DNA of 64,000 bases from JBEVOS01 sp044226655 (GCA_044226655.1 JBGAGO010000002.1:620001-684000), one strand, 5' to 3'. Counted from the first letter of the stretch, positions 24,710 to 33,982 are shown. A program made the numbers and translations. Notes: generated from the sequence alone by a model not told the origin.

Positions 24710-24857
24710 GGTTTCATTGTGTTTTTTGGCGCACGCCACAACGCATTATCCGGAATGCCCGCATAGCGCGCTGATATTCCGCCGGATGTCGACGGCCCGC
24801 GCCCGATCTGCGCGCTAGGCTCGTTCCTACGATCGCTCGGCTTGGCGCGCCGCCGCT

Positions 24858-25238
24858 TCAATGCGCGTGCGCCACGTGCCGATGGCCGCGTCGCCAGTTC
24901 AGGACGTGCGCGGAGGACAGCACGAGCGCGCCGATCAGGGTGACGCCCTCGCCCCATGCGTGATTGGGCCAGTTCAGCGCGCCGAAAGTCAGAAGCGCGA
25001 TCCCCGCGGCGCCGAGACCGGGAATGAGCAGCGGTGCGGGCCGGCGCGCAAGCAGCGGGCCGAAGGCCAGCATCGTCACCGGCGTCGCCGTCGCCACGAA
25101 CGCCCAATGCACCCAGGGCGCTTCCGACAGCGAGCCAAGCATCGGCAAGGCGATCGCGACGAGCGGCAGCGCGAGGCAATGCACGAGGCACAGGCCCGAG
25201 AGGCCGACGCCCAAAGCATCCCAGATTTTCGCCAGCAT
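24858..25238 (-). CDS. MerC domain protein
   Basis: 126 residues, four transmembrane helices, with the MerC-type C-x3-H-C segment (SGLCLVHCLALPL, about 14-26) in TM1 and a His-rich tail (GHRHVAHAH). A good GAGGA ribosome site precedes MLAKIWDAL. No other mer genes are present, so mercury resistance is unlikely. Next to a ZnuD-like receptor it more likely serves zinc transport across the inner membrane. Confidence 0.85.
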   Translation of the reverse strand: MLAKIWDALGVGLSGLCLVHCLALPLVAIALPMLGSLSEAPWVHWAFVATATPVTMLAFGPLLARRPAPLLIPGLGAAGIALLTFGALNWPNHAWGEGVTLIGALVLSSAHVLNWRRGHRHVAHAH

Positions 25239-25350
25239 GACGCGTCCTCGCCGTGCGCGTTTCAACATCACAACAGGCGCCGCGGGCAAGCGCGCGCGCA
25301 TGGCCGCGCAGCCAACGTTCCCACTGGGGCCGCCGCGGCGTCGTAAACCG

Positions 25351-25713
25351 TCAGCGCGCGGGCGCGGGATCGGCATAGGCGGCGCGATCGTCCGGCTGCA
25401 GCACCCAGAGCCCGTCGATCAAAACGCTCGTGCATTGCACGCAGCGAAGGTCGCGCGGATCGCGGAGCGCCGCGCCGCCCTCGCGCGCCGCATGGGCGCC
25501 TGAGCGCCGCGCAAGCCCGTCCACGCCGAAGGCGAAGCCGCCCCAGCGTCCGTTTTGGTAGGCGTCAAGCTGCGCGTCGAACGCGGCATCCGGATCGGAA
25601 AAACGGGACGACCCGTCGGCGTTTCTCGGCGCGTCGGTCACTGTCATCGCGCCGGCCGGCGTGATCGCGGCGATCGCCATCGCGGCGGCGGCGAGCATAG
25701 CTCTGGTGCTCAT
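25351..25713 (-). CDS. small secreted protein with a CxxC
   Basis: 120 residues. A signal peptide (MSTRAMLAAAAMAIAAITPAGA, about 1-22) precedes a small domain with a CVQC pair near residue 92. Unrecognised. It lies 75 bp downstream of the TonB receptor on the same strand, so it probably shares its operon; metal binding through CVQC is a guess. Confidence 0.65.
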   Translation of the reverse strand: MSTRAMLAAAAMAIAAITPAGAMTVTDAPRNADGSSRFSDPDAAFDAQLDAYQNGRWGGFAFGVDGLARRSGAHAAREGGAALRDPRDLRCVQCTSVLIDGLWVLQPDDRAAYADPAPAR

Positions 25714-25788
25714 CTGTCTTCTCCTTCGCAAATGGGTGCGCGCGGCCTGTGCGCCGGCCGAACACGCGGCCGACGCACGCAGCGGCGC

Positions 25789-27879
25789 TTAGAACGTGGT
25801 GCTGAGCGCGAGGCGGAAGCTGCGCCCGGGCAAGGGGAACTCATCCTTCAGGAACGAGGTGTGCACGCGCCCCTCTTCATCCGTCAGATTGCGGCCATCG
25901 AGCATGATCGTGAACGGATTGTCCGCGATCGGCCGCCAGGCCAGGCGCGCATTGATCATTTGGTATCCGTCCGTCGGCGTTTCGAATTGGGCGACGCGAT
26001 CCTGATCGGCGACATCGACCAATTCCACGCGCCCGCGCCAAGCCTCGCTCTGCGTCTCCAGGCCAAGCGTCGTGGTGCGCGGCGGGATTCGCGGCAGATC
26101 GCCCCCGCCATCGAACTCCGCGCGCACCAGATCGACAGCGCCCGTCGCGCGCCAGGTGAAGCCGCCCGTTTCGAACAGGCGCACCGATGCGGAAAGCTCG
26201 CCGCCAGTGAATGTGGCGTCGCGCTGCACGAAGGCGAACACGGGGATCACCTCCGCGTCGGCGGGAATGGAAGGATCTGTTTCGGTGGGCGCGAAGCCGG
26301 ACGTGTCGGTGGTTTCGTCGCTCCACCAGACATCGCCGCGGTTCACCAGCGCGATGTAGTCATCGAACTTCACATGATAGAGATTGAATTCGAACTGAAG
26401 CGCATCGGTGGTGTAGCGCGCCGAACCCTCGATCGAGAGAGCGGTCTCCTTGCCATTGTTGGGATCGCCAACTTCATAGCTGAACGTCGCCAAATGCGGC
26501 CCGTTCGCGAACACTTCGATCGCCGTCGGCGCGCGTTCCGAGTGCGCCAAAGTGGCGCCCAGGAACCAATGCGGCGCGGGACGCACGAAGGCGCCGACCG
26601 ATGCGCTGGTCGTCGTGAAATCGCGATCGCCGCCGCCTTGATTGTCGAGCTTGCGGCCTTCCACGCGCAAGCCGCCTTCAAGACCCCAACCGCCCACATC
26701 CCAGCGCTCGACGACGAAGGCGCCGATGTCGCGCGTATTGGTCGGCGTGATGAAGCCTTCATCGCCGATCGCAGCAAAATCGGTGTCCGTCGCCTGCAGG
26801 CCGACCGCGCCTTGCAGACGTTCGCCGCGATGATGCGCCTCAATGCGCCCTTCCCAGCCGTCGTTCGTGAAGGTGGTGCCGGGCGCGCCGTCGCCTTCGA
26901 ACTCGGTGTGCTGATAATCCGAATGCTGCAGGCCGAAATCGAGCCGGCTGAAGGGCCCCCAACCGACGCGGATATCGCCGCGCGCTTCTTCGCGGGTTTG
27001 TTCAAGCTCGATATGGCCGCCCTGCTCGCCGGGCGCTTCCGGCGGCAGCCCGTAATCGTCGGTGGTGCGTTTCACGGCGAGGCCGGTATAGCCCCAATCG
27101 CGCACGACCGAGGCGCCGAGGGCGTAGGCGCGGAAACTCGTCCAGGAATTCGGCGCGGTCCCGTAAGCGCCGGTTCCGTCGATGTTGGCGAAGCCGGGAA
27201 TGTCGTAATCGTCCGTCTCGCGCGCGGCGGCGCTGAGCGCAAACACGACCGGCCCCGCATCGGCCGTGAGGCCAAGCGAGCCTTCACGGCCATCGTCGAC
27301 GCTGGTGTAGGAGCCGAGCGCGTCGAGCGTGAACGGATCGTTGGTGCGATGCGTGGGGATGCTCTCGTCCAGCACATTGATCACGCCGCCGATGGCGTTG
27401 CCGCCATAGGCGAGCGCGGCCGCGCCGCGCAGCACCTCGATCCGGCGGGCGTCGAGCCCGTCGGCCGTCACCGCATGGTCGGGGCTCGCGGACGAAGCGT
27501 CGATCGCGCCGATGCCGTTCTCGAGCACGCGCACACGGTCGTCGCCGAGGCCACGGATGATGGGGCGGCTGGCGCCGACGCCATAAAACGTGGTGGCGAT
27601 GCCCGGCAAAGCATCGAGGCTGTTGCCGAGGCCGCCGTTCAGATTCTCGACGACATCGTCGCGGTTGAGCACGGTCGCGCCCTGCAGGCTCTCGATGCGC
27701 GAACCTTCGAGCGGGGCGGTGACGACGACCTCTTCTTCCGTTTGCGGCGCCGTTTGCGCCAGTGCGCCGGCCGGCCACATGGCGCCGACAAAAGCTGCGA
27801 AGGCCAGGCGCGCATAGGGCGCCGTGGTGGGTGCGAATGACGTTGCGGCGAGCAGGCGCGCGCGCGTGTGCATGGACAT
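25789..27879 (-). CDS. TonB-dependent receptor, ZnuD-like
   Basis: 696 residues. Signal peptide to about 41, TonB-box-like EEVVVTAPLE, plug domain (DALPGIATTFYGVGASRPIIRG... in the N-terminal 160 residues) and a 22-strand barrel ending in aromatic F (LALSTTF). Length and composition resemble ZnuD-type zinc receptors more than siderophore receptors. The neighbours (MerC, DUF2946-like) also point to a metal. It imports its ligand across the outer membrane with TonB-ExbBD energy. Confidence 0.9.
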   Translation of the reverse strand: MSMHTRARLLAATSFAPTTAPYARLAFAAFVGAMWPAGALAQTAPQTEEEVVVTAPLEGSRIESLQGATVLNRDDVVENLNGGLGNSLDALPGIATTFYGVGASRPIIRGLGDDRVRVLENGIGAIDASSASPDHAVTADGLDARRIEVLRGAAALAYGGNAIGGVINVLDESIPTHRTNDPFTLDALGSYTSVDDGREGSLGLTADAGPVVFALSAAARETDDYDIPGFANIDGTGAYGTAPNSWTSFRAYALGASVVRDWGYTGLAVKRTTDDYGLPPEAPGEQGGHIELEQTREEARGDIRVGWGPFSRLDFGLQHSDYQHTEFEGDGAPGTTFTNDGWEGRIEAHHRGERLQGAVGLQATDTDFAAIGDEGFITPTNTRDIGAFVVERWDVGGWGLEGGLRVEGRKLDNQGGGDRDFTTTSASVGAFVRPAPHWFLGATLAHSERAPTAIEVFANGPHLATFSYEVGDPNNGKETALSIEGSARYTTDALQFEFNLYHVKFDDYIALVNRGDVWWSDETTDTSGFAPTETDPSIPADAEVIPVFAFVQRDATFTGGELSASVRLFETGGFTWRATGAVDLVRAEFDGGGDLPRIPPRTTTLGLETQSEAWRGRVELVDVADQDRVAQFETPTDGYQMINARLAWRPIADNPFTIMLDGRNLTDEEGRVHTSFLKDEFPLPGRSFRLALSTTF

Positions 27880-27957
27880 GATGTGATTTCCCTCAAGGCG
27901 TGACTTGGCGCGCGGCGCGCGCGCAAATGAGCCCAGCGCTGTGCGGCTTGGGCGCGA

Positions 27958-28389
27958 TTACGTCGTGAGGGTGGTTGGCGGCGCGCGGCTGCGCCAATCG
28001 TGTGAGGCGCGTCTTACGAACGCGGCCAGCCGCAACGGCGCCATATGGCCGTGCGCATCGAAGGGCGGCGACAGCACCGGCCCCGAAGAGAGAGTCGCCC
28101 CGCCCGTCGTCGCCTGCGCCTGGCAGAGCGCGCACACAGCGGCATGTCGGCTTTGATCCGGCGCGCTCAGGACGACGCGGTCCGAGACCGAGGCCGCCGT
28201 CAGCCCCACCCGCTCGATCGCGGCGGGCGCACCGAATTCCGCAAAGGTGTGGATATGGGTTTGGACGAGGAGCGCTTGGGCCAGGATCGCGACGACCGCA
28301 GCCAGGCTGGCGAAACGACGGACGGCCCCGATCCACGCGGATCGAAGCGCCCCTTCACCCCAGCCGTCCCGGTGTCGCTTGCTCGTCAC
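27958..28389 (-). CDS. DUF2946-like membrane-anchored CxxC/His protein
   Basis: 143 residues from GTG. One N-terminal helix (SLAAVVAILAQALLVQ, about 28-43) is followed by HIHTF, then CALCQA near residue 87 and a later HGH. This arrangement is that of DUF2946-like proteins often seen beside metal-related TonB receptors. Probably the first gene of the receptor operon. Confidence 0.65.
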   Translation of the reverse strand: MTSKRHRDGWGEGALRSAWIGAVRRFASLAAVVAILAQALLVQTHIHTFAEFGAPAAIERVGLTAASVSDRVVLSAPDQSRHAAVCALCQAQATTGGATLSSGPVLSPPFDAHGHMAPLRLAAFVRRASHDWRSRAPPTTLTT

Positions 28390-28414
28390 GAACGGACCCC
28401 GCTCCGCATCGAAG

Positions 28415-28460
28415 GTTATACTGTATCAGCGCCAAATCACGGGGAAAAGCGCTATACTGT
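28415..28460. promoter_or_regulatory. paired TATACTGT elements upstream of metal operon
   Basis: TATACTGT at 28417-28424 (within GGTTATACTGTATC, a partial dyad) and again at 28453-28460, 36 bp apart, in the gap before the DUF2946-like gene. They could be Zur/Fur-type half-sites or promoter elements. Confidence 0.35.
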
Positions 28461-28529
28461 CGCGAGCCTGAAGGGCCGATCTGAGCAAAACCTTAACGCG
28501 CGGCCCCGGAGGGCAGGCCGGCGCCCGGC

Positions 28530-28859
28530 TCAGGCGGTCGCCGCCAGCGCCTCCGTGCCCTGCACCTCGGCGAACCCTTCGAACTCGGGATGGCCTAGAT
28601 AGAGGTGGCGGCGGTCCCCCGCGCCGGCGTGGGCTTTGCGAAACGCCTCCGAGCGCGTCCAGGCCTCAAATGCCGCCCGATCCGCCCAGATCGAATGCGA
28701 TGCGTAGAGCACGTGATCGTCACGTTCGGGGCCGCGCAGCAGGGAGAATGTCTTGAAGCCAGGCACGTCTTCGAGATGAGACTCGCGCGTGCGCCACATC
28801 TCCTCGAACTCGTCCGTGTGCGCCTTGGCGATCTTGAACCGGTTCATGGCGACAAACAT
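28530..28859 (-). CDS. antibiotic biosynthesis monooxygenase family, IsdG/HmuD-like
   Basis: 109 residues, ferredoxin-like ABM fold. It has Asn in MNRF, Trp in SIWADRAAFEAW and His in KAHAG, the set of residues (N/W/H) used by IsdG-type haem oxygenases, so haem degradation is plausible. I start at 28859 (ATGTTTGTGGC), where GAGGAG is 9 nt upstream; the ATG three codons earlier abuts that site. Confidence 0.8.
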   Translation of the reverse strand: MFVAMNRFKIAKAHTDEFEEMWRTRESHLEDVPGFKTFSLLRGPERDDHVLYASHSIWADRAAFEAWTRSEAFRKAHAGAGDRRHLYLGHPEFEGFAEVQGTEALAATA

Positions 28860-28967
28860 CGTTGGCATCTCCTCGGCCGCGCGGTCCGGACCTGCATCAG
28901 CACGCCCGCCGCCGGCATTGTTCCTTGAGATCGCGGCGTGGGAAAGCGGTTTCGGCTCGGGCGGCGT

Positions 28968-29630
28968 CTAGCTGCGCGGGCCTTCCGCCGCTTTGACGGC
29001 GTCGAGCATGGCTTGCCCCGAATGGCGCACATGGGCGCGCATCAGCTGTTCGGCGCGGGCGCCATCGCCGGCGAGGATGGCGTCGATCAGGGCGGCGTGT
29101 TCAGCCATCGAGACGCCGATATGGGCCGGGTCCATGAGGCGATGATATTGCAGGCGATAGATCGGCAGCGTGAGCTGATCGGCCAGTTCGGCGACGCGGC
29201 GATTGTCGGCCAACTCATAAACCAGCCGATGGAATTCTTGATTGTGCTGGATGTAAGCGAGGCCGTCGCGCGCGGCGCGCTTCATGCCGTCGCGGCACGC
29301 CTTTAAGCGCCGGCGGTTGTCGCCCTGGTCGATCTTCTCGGCGGCGAGCCGGGCCGCGAGCCCTTCCACGACCTCGCGCGCCTCGAAAATCTCACGCACA
29401 TCGTTCGAGCTGAAGCGGCGCACGATCGCGCCCTTGTGCGGGACGACATCGACCAGGCCCTCGCCCGTCAGCCGGCGAATGGCTTCGCGCACGGGGCCTG
29501 CGCTCACGCCCAGCAAATCCTTCACATCGGCGACGACCAAACGCTGGCCCTGCGCCAGGCGGCCATCGCGAATAGCCTCGCGCAAGGTGGCGATGGCGTT
29601 TTCGACGACGGTTTCCGCATGTTCGCTCAT
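28968..29630 (-). CDS. GntR/FadR-type transcriptional regulator
   Basis: 220 residues: winged HTH at about 8-72 (LVVADVKDLLGVSAGPVREAIRRL), then an FCD all-helical domain with the metal-binding D..H..H pattern (NQEFHRLVYELADN, AEHAALIDAI, HVRHSG). Being the last gene of the prpD/leuCD-like operon, it likely senses a carboxylic acid of that route and represses the operon. Confidence 0.92.
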   Translation of the reverse strand: MSEHAETVVENAIATLREAIRDGRLAQGQRLVVADVKDLLGVSAGPVREAIRRLTGEGLVDVVPHKGAIVRRFSSNDVREIFEAREVVEGLAARLAAEKIDQGDNRRRLKACRDGMKRAARDGLAYIQHNQEFHRLVYELADNRRVAELADQLTLPIYRLQYHRLMDPAHIGVSMAEHAALIDAILAGDGARAEQLMRAHVRHSGQAMLDAVKAAEGPRS

Positions 29631-29646
29631 CGAGGACGATCCAAAA

Positions 29647-31044
29647 TCAGAACGGCGCGCGCGCTTCGCCGCGAAGCGCCCCCGTCAGCTCGGCGATGCT
29701 GGCGCGTTCGAGGTTCAGGACAAGATCGCGGATGCGTTCGGCGCGCGCCCGGCCGATCACATCGTCGGCAAGCGTGTGGAATTTGCGCACGACGCCGTCC
29801 CGGTCGAGCGGCTTGGCGATGGTGTCCGACAGCATGCGTTCGCCCTCGCGCGTGCGCCCGTCCTTCAGCCGCACCACGATCCGGCAGGCGCCGCGCAGCT
29901 CCGGGCGCGCGTCATAGCGCGCCTCGTGATGGGCCGTGATGCGCGGAATGAGCCGCCACAAATCGTCGCTGTCGATCCGCTGCGGCGAGAATTGCCGCGC
30001 CATCGCCGCCTTGTCGATCACCGCCACGGCGACCGCATAGCCTACGTTCATTTGCGCGCCGATCTCGGTCAGCGGCCGTTCCGGCGGCCACCAGCCATGA
30101 TGATAGACGGCATGCGAGAGATAGACGTCGATCGACGCCACGTCTTCCGGAACGAGCGTTTCGCGCGCGTCCAGATCGAGGATGATGTCGAGCGGCGCGT
30201 GCAGGCCGCCCATCGCCGCATAGGGCTTGAGCGCGATCGTCTGCGTCTCCCAGCGTGCGCCGAGTTCGGCGGCGATCTGCGACGCGTCGGGCGCGTGTCC
30301 CTCGCCGTAGACGGCAAGAAAGCCGCCATACTCCCGCTCATACACGCGTTTGATCCCGGTATAGCCCGCCTGCGCGAGCATCGCCGCGTAATAGCCGTTG
30401 CGCGCCGCGAAACCGTGCTGCATGCGCTTGCCCATCGCCTCATATTGCGCGGCCATTAAACCCGCCGATTGAGTCGCGGCCAGACCCAGCGCGTCCTCCA
30501 TGCGCGCGCTATCGAGGCCGATGAGCACGCCGACGGCCGCGGCCGCCGCATGCGTTCCGAACACGGGGCCGGAATGCCAGCCGCGCGACAGCATCTGCCC
30601 GCCATGCAAAGCGCGCCCGATCCGCGGCCCCGTCTCGAAGCCCGCGATCGCGCCGCGCAGAAAGCTCATGCCATCGGCGTCCTGCTTGGTTTCGGCGGCA
30701 GCGAGCAGCGCCGGCGCCACCAGCGAAGCGCTGTGCAAGGGCGCGATGGGATGGAAATCGTCGAGTTCGAAACCTTGGATGAAGGTGCTGTTGAGCAGCA
30801 CGGCCGCCGGCGCGCCGATGGTGCGATCCCAGCCGATGATGGTGCTCTTTCCTTCGCCTTCGAAGCCAGCGACGGCCTCCACCGCGCGCTGCGACCATGG
30901 CAGATGCGCGCCGACGAGGGCGCAGCCCATGCCGTCGAGCAGAATGTCCTTGGCGCGCGCGATGACGGCGGCGGGAACGGCGTCGAGATCGAAATTCGCC
31001 AGCCAATGGGCGAGCGTGCGCGTCGGCCCAAGATCTTCCGTCAT
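29647..31044 (-). CDS. MmgE/PrpD family dehydratase
   Basis: 465 residues. The family opening (LAHWLANFDLDAVPAAVIARAKDILLDGMGCAL) and the later HSASLVAPALLAAAE and RGWHSGPVFGTHAAAAAVG motifs are those of 2-methylcitrate dehydratase/cis-aconitate decarboxylase relatives. It probably removes water from, or decarboxylates, a tricarboxylate-like acid. The start overlaps the LeuD-like gene (ATGA). Confidence 0.9.
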   Translation of the reverse strand: MTEDLGPTRTLAHWLANFDLDAVPAAVIARAKDILLDGMGCALVGAHLPWSQRAVEAVAGFEGEGKSTIIGWDRTIGAPAAVLLNSTFIQGFELDDFHPIAPLHSASLVAPALLAAAETKQDADGMSFLRGAIAGFETGPRIGRALHGGQMLSRGWHSGPVFGTHAAAAAVGVLIGLDSARMEDALGLAATQSAGLMAAQYEAMGKRMQHGFAARNGYYAAMLAQAGYTGIKRVYEREYGGFLAVYGEGHAPDASQIAAELGARWETQTIALKPYAAMGGLHAPLDIILDLDARETLVPEDVASIDVYLSHAVYHHGWWPPERPLTEIGAQMNVGYAVAVAVIDKAAMARQFSPQRIDSDDLWRLIPRITAHHEARYDARPELRGACRIVVRLKDGRTREGERMLSDTIAKPLDRDGVVRKFHTLADDVIGRARAERIRDLVLNLERASIAELTGALRGEARAPF

Positions 31045-31679
31045 GCGCGCGAATCCATGCTGTCGTTGAGATCCTTGGGGATGTCCCAGACCCAGGGCCG
31101 CGCGGCGCGATCATGCGCCTGCCAAGCGGCGATGGCCTCCCCCGCGCGCAGCGACAGAGCGATGTCGTCGAGCCCTTCCAGCAGCGCGAGCCGCCGCAGC
31201 GCGGCGATCTCGAAGCGGTCTTCCGCGCCTGTCGGATCGGTGATGACTTGGCGCGCCAGATCGACGCGAAAGCGTGCGCCGGGCGCCGCGCGCGCCGCAA
31301 GCTGTGCGACGCGCGAGGCCGGCAGACGAATGGGCAGCACGCCGTTCTGGAAACAATTGGCGTAAAAAATATCGCCGAAGCTTTCGGCGATGATCGCGCG
31401 CACGCCGAGCGCGGCAATCGCCGTCACCGCGCCTTCGCGCGACGAGCCGCAGCCGAAATTCGCGCCCGAGATCAACACAGGCGCGCCGCGATAACCGTCC
31501 TGGTTCAGCACGAAATCCGGATTCTCGGCGCCATCTTCGCGATAGCGCAGCGCCTCGAAGGCGTAGCGCCCAAGCTCGGCGCCGCTGGTCAGCCGTTCGA
31601 TGCGGATGATGATGTCGGTGTCGATATTGGCGCGCATCAGCGGCGCGGCGGCGCCTTCGACGGGGGCGAAGGCCTCCAT
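31041..31679 (-). CDS. LeuD-like hydratase small subunit
   Basis: 212 residues, the aconitase swivel domain: ANIDTDIIIRIERL near the N-terminus and NFGCGSSREGAVTAI at about 75-90. In leucine synthesis this is isopropylmalate isomerase small subunit, but the operon context argues for a catabolic hydratase. It overlaps the large subunit gene by one base (TGATG). Confidence 0.92.
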   Translation of the reverse strand: MEAFAPVEGAAAPLMRANIDTDIIIRIERLTSGAELGRYAFEALRYREDGAENPDFVLNQDGYRGAPVLISGANFGCGSSREGAVTAIAALGVRAIIAESFGDIFYANCFQNGVLPIRLPASRVAQLAARAAPGARFRVDLARQVITDPTGAEDRFEIAALRRLALLEGLDDIALSLRAGEAIAAWQAHDRAARPWVWDIPKDLNDSMDSRA

Positions 31680-33073
31680 CAGAATGTCCTTACATCGACG
31701 ATGGCGCCGGCGATGGCGGCCGCCGCGGCCATGGCGGGGCTGGCCAAATGCGTGCGCACCAGCGGGCCCTGGCGGCCGACGAAATTGCGGTTCGATGTCG
31801 AGACGACGCGTGCGCCCGGCGGCGCCTGTTCACCATTGGCCGCCACGCACATGCTGCAGCCGGGCTCACGCCATTGAAAGCCGGCTTGCGCGAACACGTC
31901 CGCCAGCCCTTCACGCGCGGCTTCGAGGGCGACGGCGCGCGAGCCCGGCACGACCCAGGCCGTCACGCCTTCCGCCACGCGCCGTCCGCGCACGATCGCG
32001 GCGGCCTCGCGCAAATCAGACAAGCGCGAATTGGCGCATGAGCCGATGAACACCCAGTCGATCTTCGTGCCGGCGATCGGCGCGCCGGCGGCGAGGCCCA
32101 TATAGGCCAGCGCCGCCTCCGCCGCGTCCCCATCCGCTGCGTCCTTTGGATTCGGCACAGAGGCGCTCACCGCAATGGATTGCTCCGGGCTCGTGCCCCA
32201 GGAGATCGTCGGCGCGACCTCGCCGACATCGAGAAAGAGCTCCTTGTCGAAGCGCGCGCCGTCATCGCTCGCGAGCGTGCGCCAATGCGCGATGGCGGCG
32301 TCGAACATGGCGCCTTGCGGCGCGAACGGGCGCCCTTCGAGATAGGCGAATGTGGTGTCGTCCGGCGCCACGATGCCCGAGCGCGCGCCCATCTCGACCG
32401 CCAGATTGCACAAAGTAAGCCGCGCCTCGATCGGCAGCGTACGCACGCACGATCCGGCGAATTCGATGGCGTGGCCGACGCCGGCCTGCGCGCCAAAGCG
32501 CGCGATGAGATGCAGCACGACATCTTTCGCCGTCACGCCGACGCCAAGCGCCCCCTCGAGCGTGACGCGCATGGTCTTGGGCCGCATGATGCGCAGGGTC
32601 TGCGTCGCCAGCGCCTGCGCGCTCTCCGAATTGCCGACGCCGAAGGCGAGCGCGCCGACGCCGCCATTGGTGCAGGTGTGGCTATCGCCGCAGATCAGCG
32701 TGAGGCCAGGCAAAGCGATCCCGAGCTCCGGCGCCATCACGTGCACGATGCCATGGCCGCGCCGGCCAATGTCGAAGAAGCGCACGCCGCCTTCCGCGGC
32801 GAGCGATTGCAGCATCGCATGCAAGCGCCCGCCCAGTGGAAACGTATCGGCCGTGCGCGCAGGCGCACTCGAAACGGCGTGATCGGGCGCGGCGAAGGTG
32901 AGTTCGGGATTGGCGAGCGTGAGTCCGCGGCGCTTCACCTCCCCCAAGGCGGGCGGTCCCGACAGATCGTGCAGCAGGTGCCGGTCGATATGCAGCAGCG
33001 ACCAGCCTTCACCGAGATCCTGCACCGCGTGCTGATCCCAGATCTTGTCGATGAGCGTGCGCGGCTCAGTCAC
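31679..33073 (-). CDS. LeuC-like hydratase large subunit
   Basis: 464 residues with the 4Fe-4S ligands: C in LICGDSHTCTNGG, and the pair in WREPGCSMCVAANGE. RTLIDKIWDQH opens the protein. I chose GTG 33073, where GAGG is 6 nt upstream; ATG 33085 has no ribosome site. With the small subunit it forms an aconitase-type hydratase for a substituted malate or maleate (for example dimethylmaleate hydratase-like). Confidence 0.9.
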   Translation of the reverse strand: MTEPRTLIDKIWDQHAVQDLGEGWSLLHIDRHLLHDLSGPPALGEVKRRGLTLANPELTFAAPDHAVSSAPARTADTFPLGGRLHAMLQSLAAEGGVRFFDIGRRGHGIVHVMAPELGIALPGLTLICGDSHTCTNGGVGALAFGVGNSESAQALATQTLRIMRPKTMRVTLEGALGVGVTAKDVVLHLIARFGAQAGVGHAIEFAGSCVRTLPIEARLTLCNLAVEMGARSGIVAPDDTTFAYLEGRPFAPQGAMFDAAIAHWRTLASDDGARFDKELFLDVGEVAPTISWGTSPEQSIAVSASVPNPKDAADGDAAEAALAYMGLAAGAPIAGTKIDWVFIGSCANSRLSDLREAAAIVRGRRVAEGVTAWVVPGSRAVALEAAREGLADVFAQAGFQWREPGCSMCVAANGEQAPPGARVVSTSNRNFVGRQGPLVRTHLASPAMAAAAAIAGAIVDVRTF

Positions 33074-33932
33074 GCGCGGCCTCATAGGAACGGCGCAGCG
33101 CGTTCCATTCATCGGCGCCGACGCGCCGGAACGCATCCATGACGCCGGCGCCGGGCGGGCCCTTCTTGGGCGCGCCGGTTTCGCGCAGATCGCGCAAGGT
33201 GCGGTCGATCAGGGGAATAATCTCTTTGAGCAGCACGCCCGGCAGGATCGCGATCTTGAAGCCCAGAGCGCGCGCCTGGTGGAGATCGACGTAGGGCGTG
33301 CGTCCGCCCGGCACGATGTTGAGCAGGCACGGCCCGCGCACGCGCTGGGGCACTGCGGCGAGTTCTTCCATCGTCTCCGGCGCTTCGACGAAAGCGACAT
33401 CGGCGCCCGCCTCCAAGGCCGCATTGGCGCGCGCGATTGCGTCCTCGAAGCCGCGCGTGGCGCGCGCATCGGTGCGGGCGATGATGACGAAATCCGGATT
33501 GCGCCGGGCCGCGACCGCCGCCTTGATCTTGGAGACGAATTCGTCGGCCGGGATGACGTCCTTGCCTTCGAGATGGCCGCAACGTTTCGGCGAAATTTGA
33601 TCTTCGATGTGCAACGCGGCGACGCCCGCCGCCTCATACTCGCGCACCGTGCGCGTGACATTGAGCTCGTTGCCGTAGCCCGTATCGGCGTCGGCGATCA
33701 CCGGCGCCTCGACAGATCGCGCGATGATGCGCGCGGCGGCGGCCATCTCCGTCAAGGTGAGCAGGCCAAAATCGGGAAAGCCCGCGACCGCGGAGACGCC
33801 GGCGCCGGTCATATAGACCGCGGGAAAGCCCGCCTGCGCGGCGAGCCGCGCGGTCAAAGCATCGAAACAGCCCGGTGCGGCGATGACATCGTCCGAGGCC
33901 AGAAGGGTGCGAAGGGCGTGCGCTGTCGTCAT
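33066..33932 (-). CDS. isocitrate lyase/PEP mutase family C-C lyase
   Basis: 288 residues. The family markers are APGCFDALTARLAAQAGFPAVYM, the Mg-binding PVIADADTGYGN and the catalytic loop EDQISPKRCGH. The C-G-H loop is that of methylisocitrate and 2,3-dimethylmalate lyases. It likely splits a hydroxy-dicarboxylate or tricarboxylate to pyruvate plus another acid. It is the first gene of the catabolic operon, overlapping leuC-like by 8 bases. Confidence 0.92.
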   Translation of the reverse strand: MTTAHALRTLLASDDVIAAPGCFDALTARLAAQAGFPAVYMTGAGVSAVAGFPDFGLLTLTEMAAAARIIARSVEAPVIADADTGYGNELNVTRTVREYEAAGVAALHIEDQISPKRCGHLEGKDVIPADEFVSKIKAAVAARRNPDFVIIARTDARATRGFEDAIARANAALEAGADVAFVEAPETMEELAAVPQRVRGPCLLNIVPGGRTPYVDLHQARALGFKIAILPGVLLKEIIPLIDRTLRDLRETGAPKKGPPGAGVMDAFRRVGADEWNALRRSYEAARD

Positions 33933-33958
33933 GTCACCTTCGTAGATTTGATGCCACT

Positions 33959-33982
33959 TTATAGCAATAGATTTTCCTATAA
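33959..33982. promoter_or_regulatory. inverted repeat TTATAG-N12-CTATAA, candidate operator
   Basis: Perfect 6-bp arms in an unusually AT-rich part of the 213-bp gap between the lyase and BVMO starts. The site lies 27-50 nt before the lyase ATG. It is a candidate site for the operon's GntR regulator. Confidence 0.35.

Noticed and set aside
24858..25238. Mercury resistance determinant
   Set aside because: No merR, merT, merP or merA; the neighbours point to zinc or another metal.
25555..27840. A 761-codon plus-strand open frame opposite the TonB receptor
   Set aside because: It is rich in Arg, Ala, His and Gly with no domain, and the minus strand encodes an unmistakable receptor. High GC keeps the opposite frame open.
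31041..33073. Leucine biosynthesis leuCD
   Set aside because: No leuA or leuB nearby; the genes are locked in an operon with a PrpD-like dehydratase, a PEP-mutase-type lyase and a GntR regulator.
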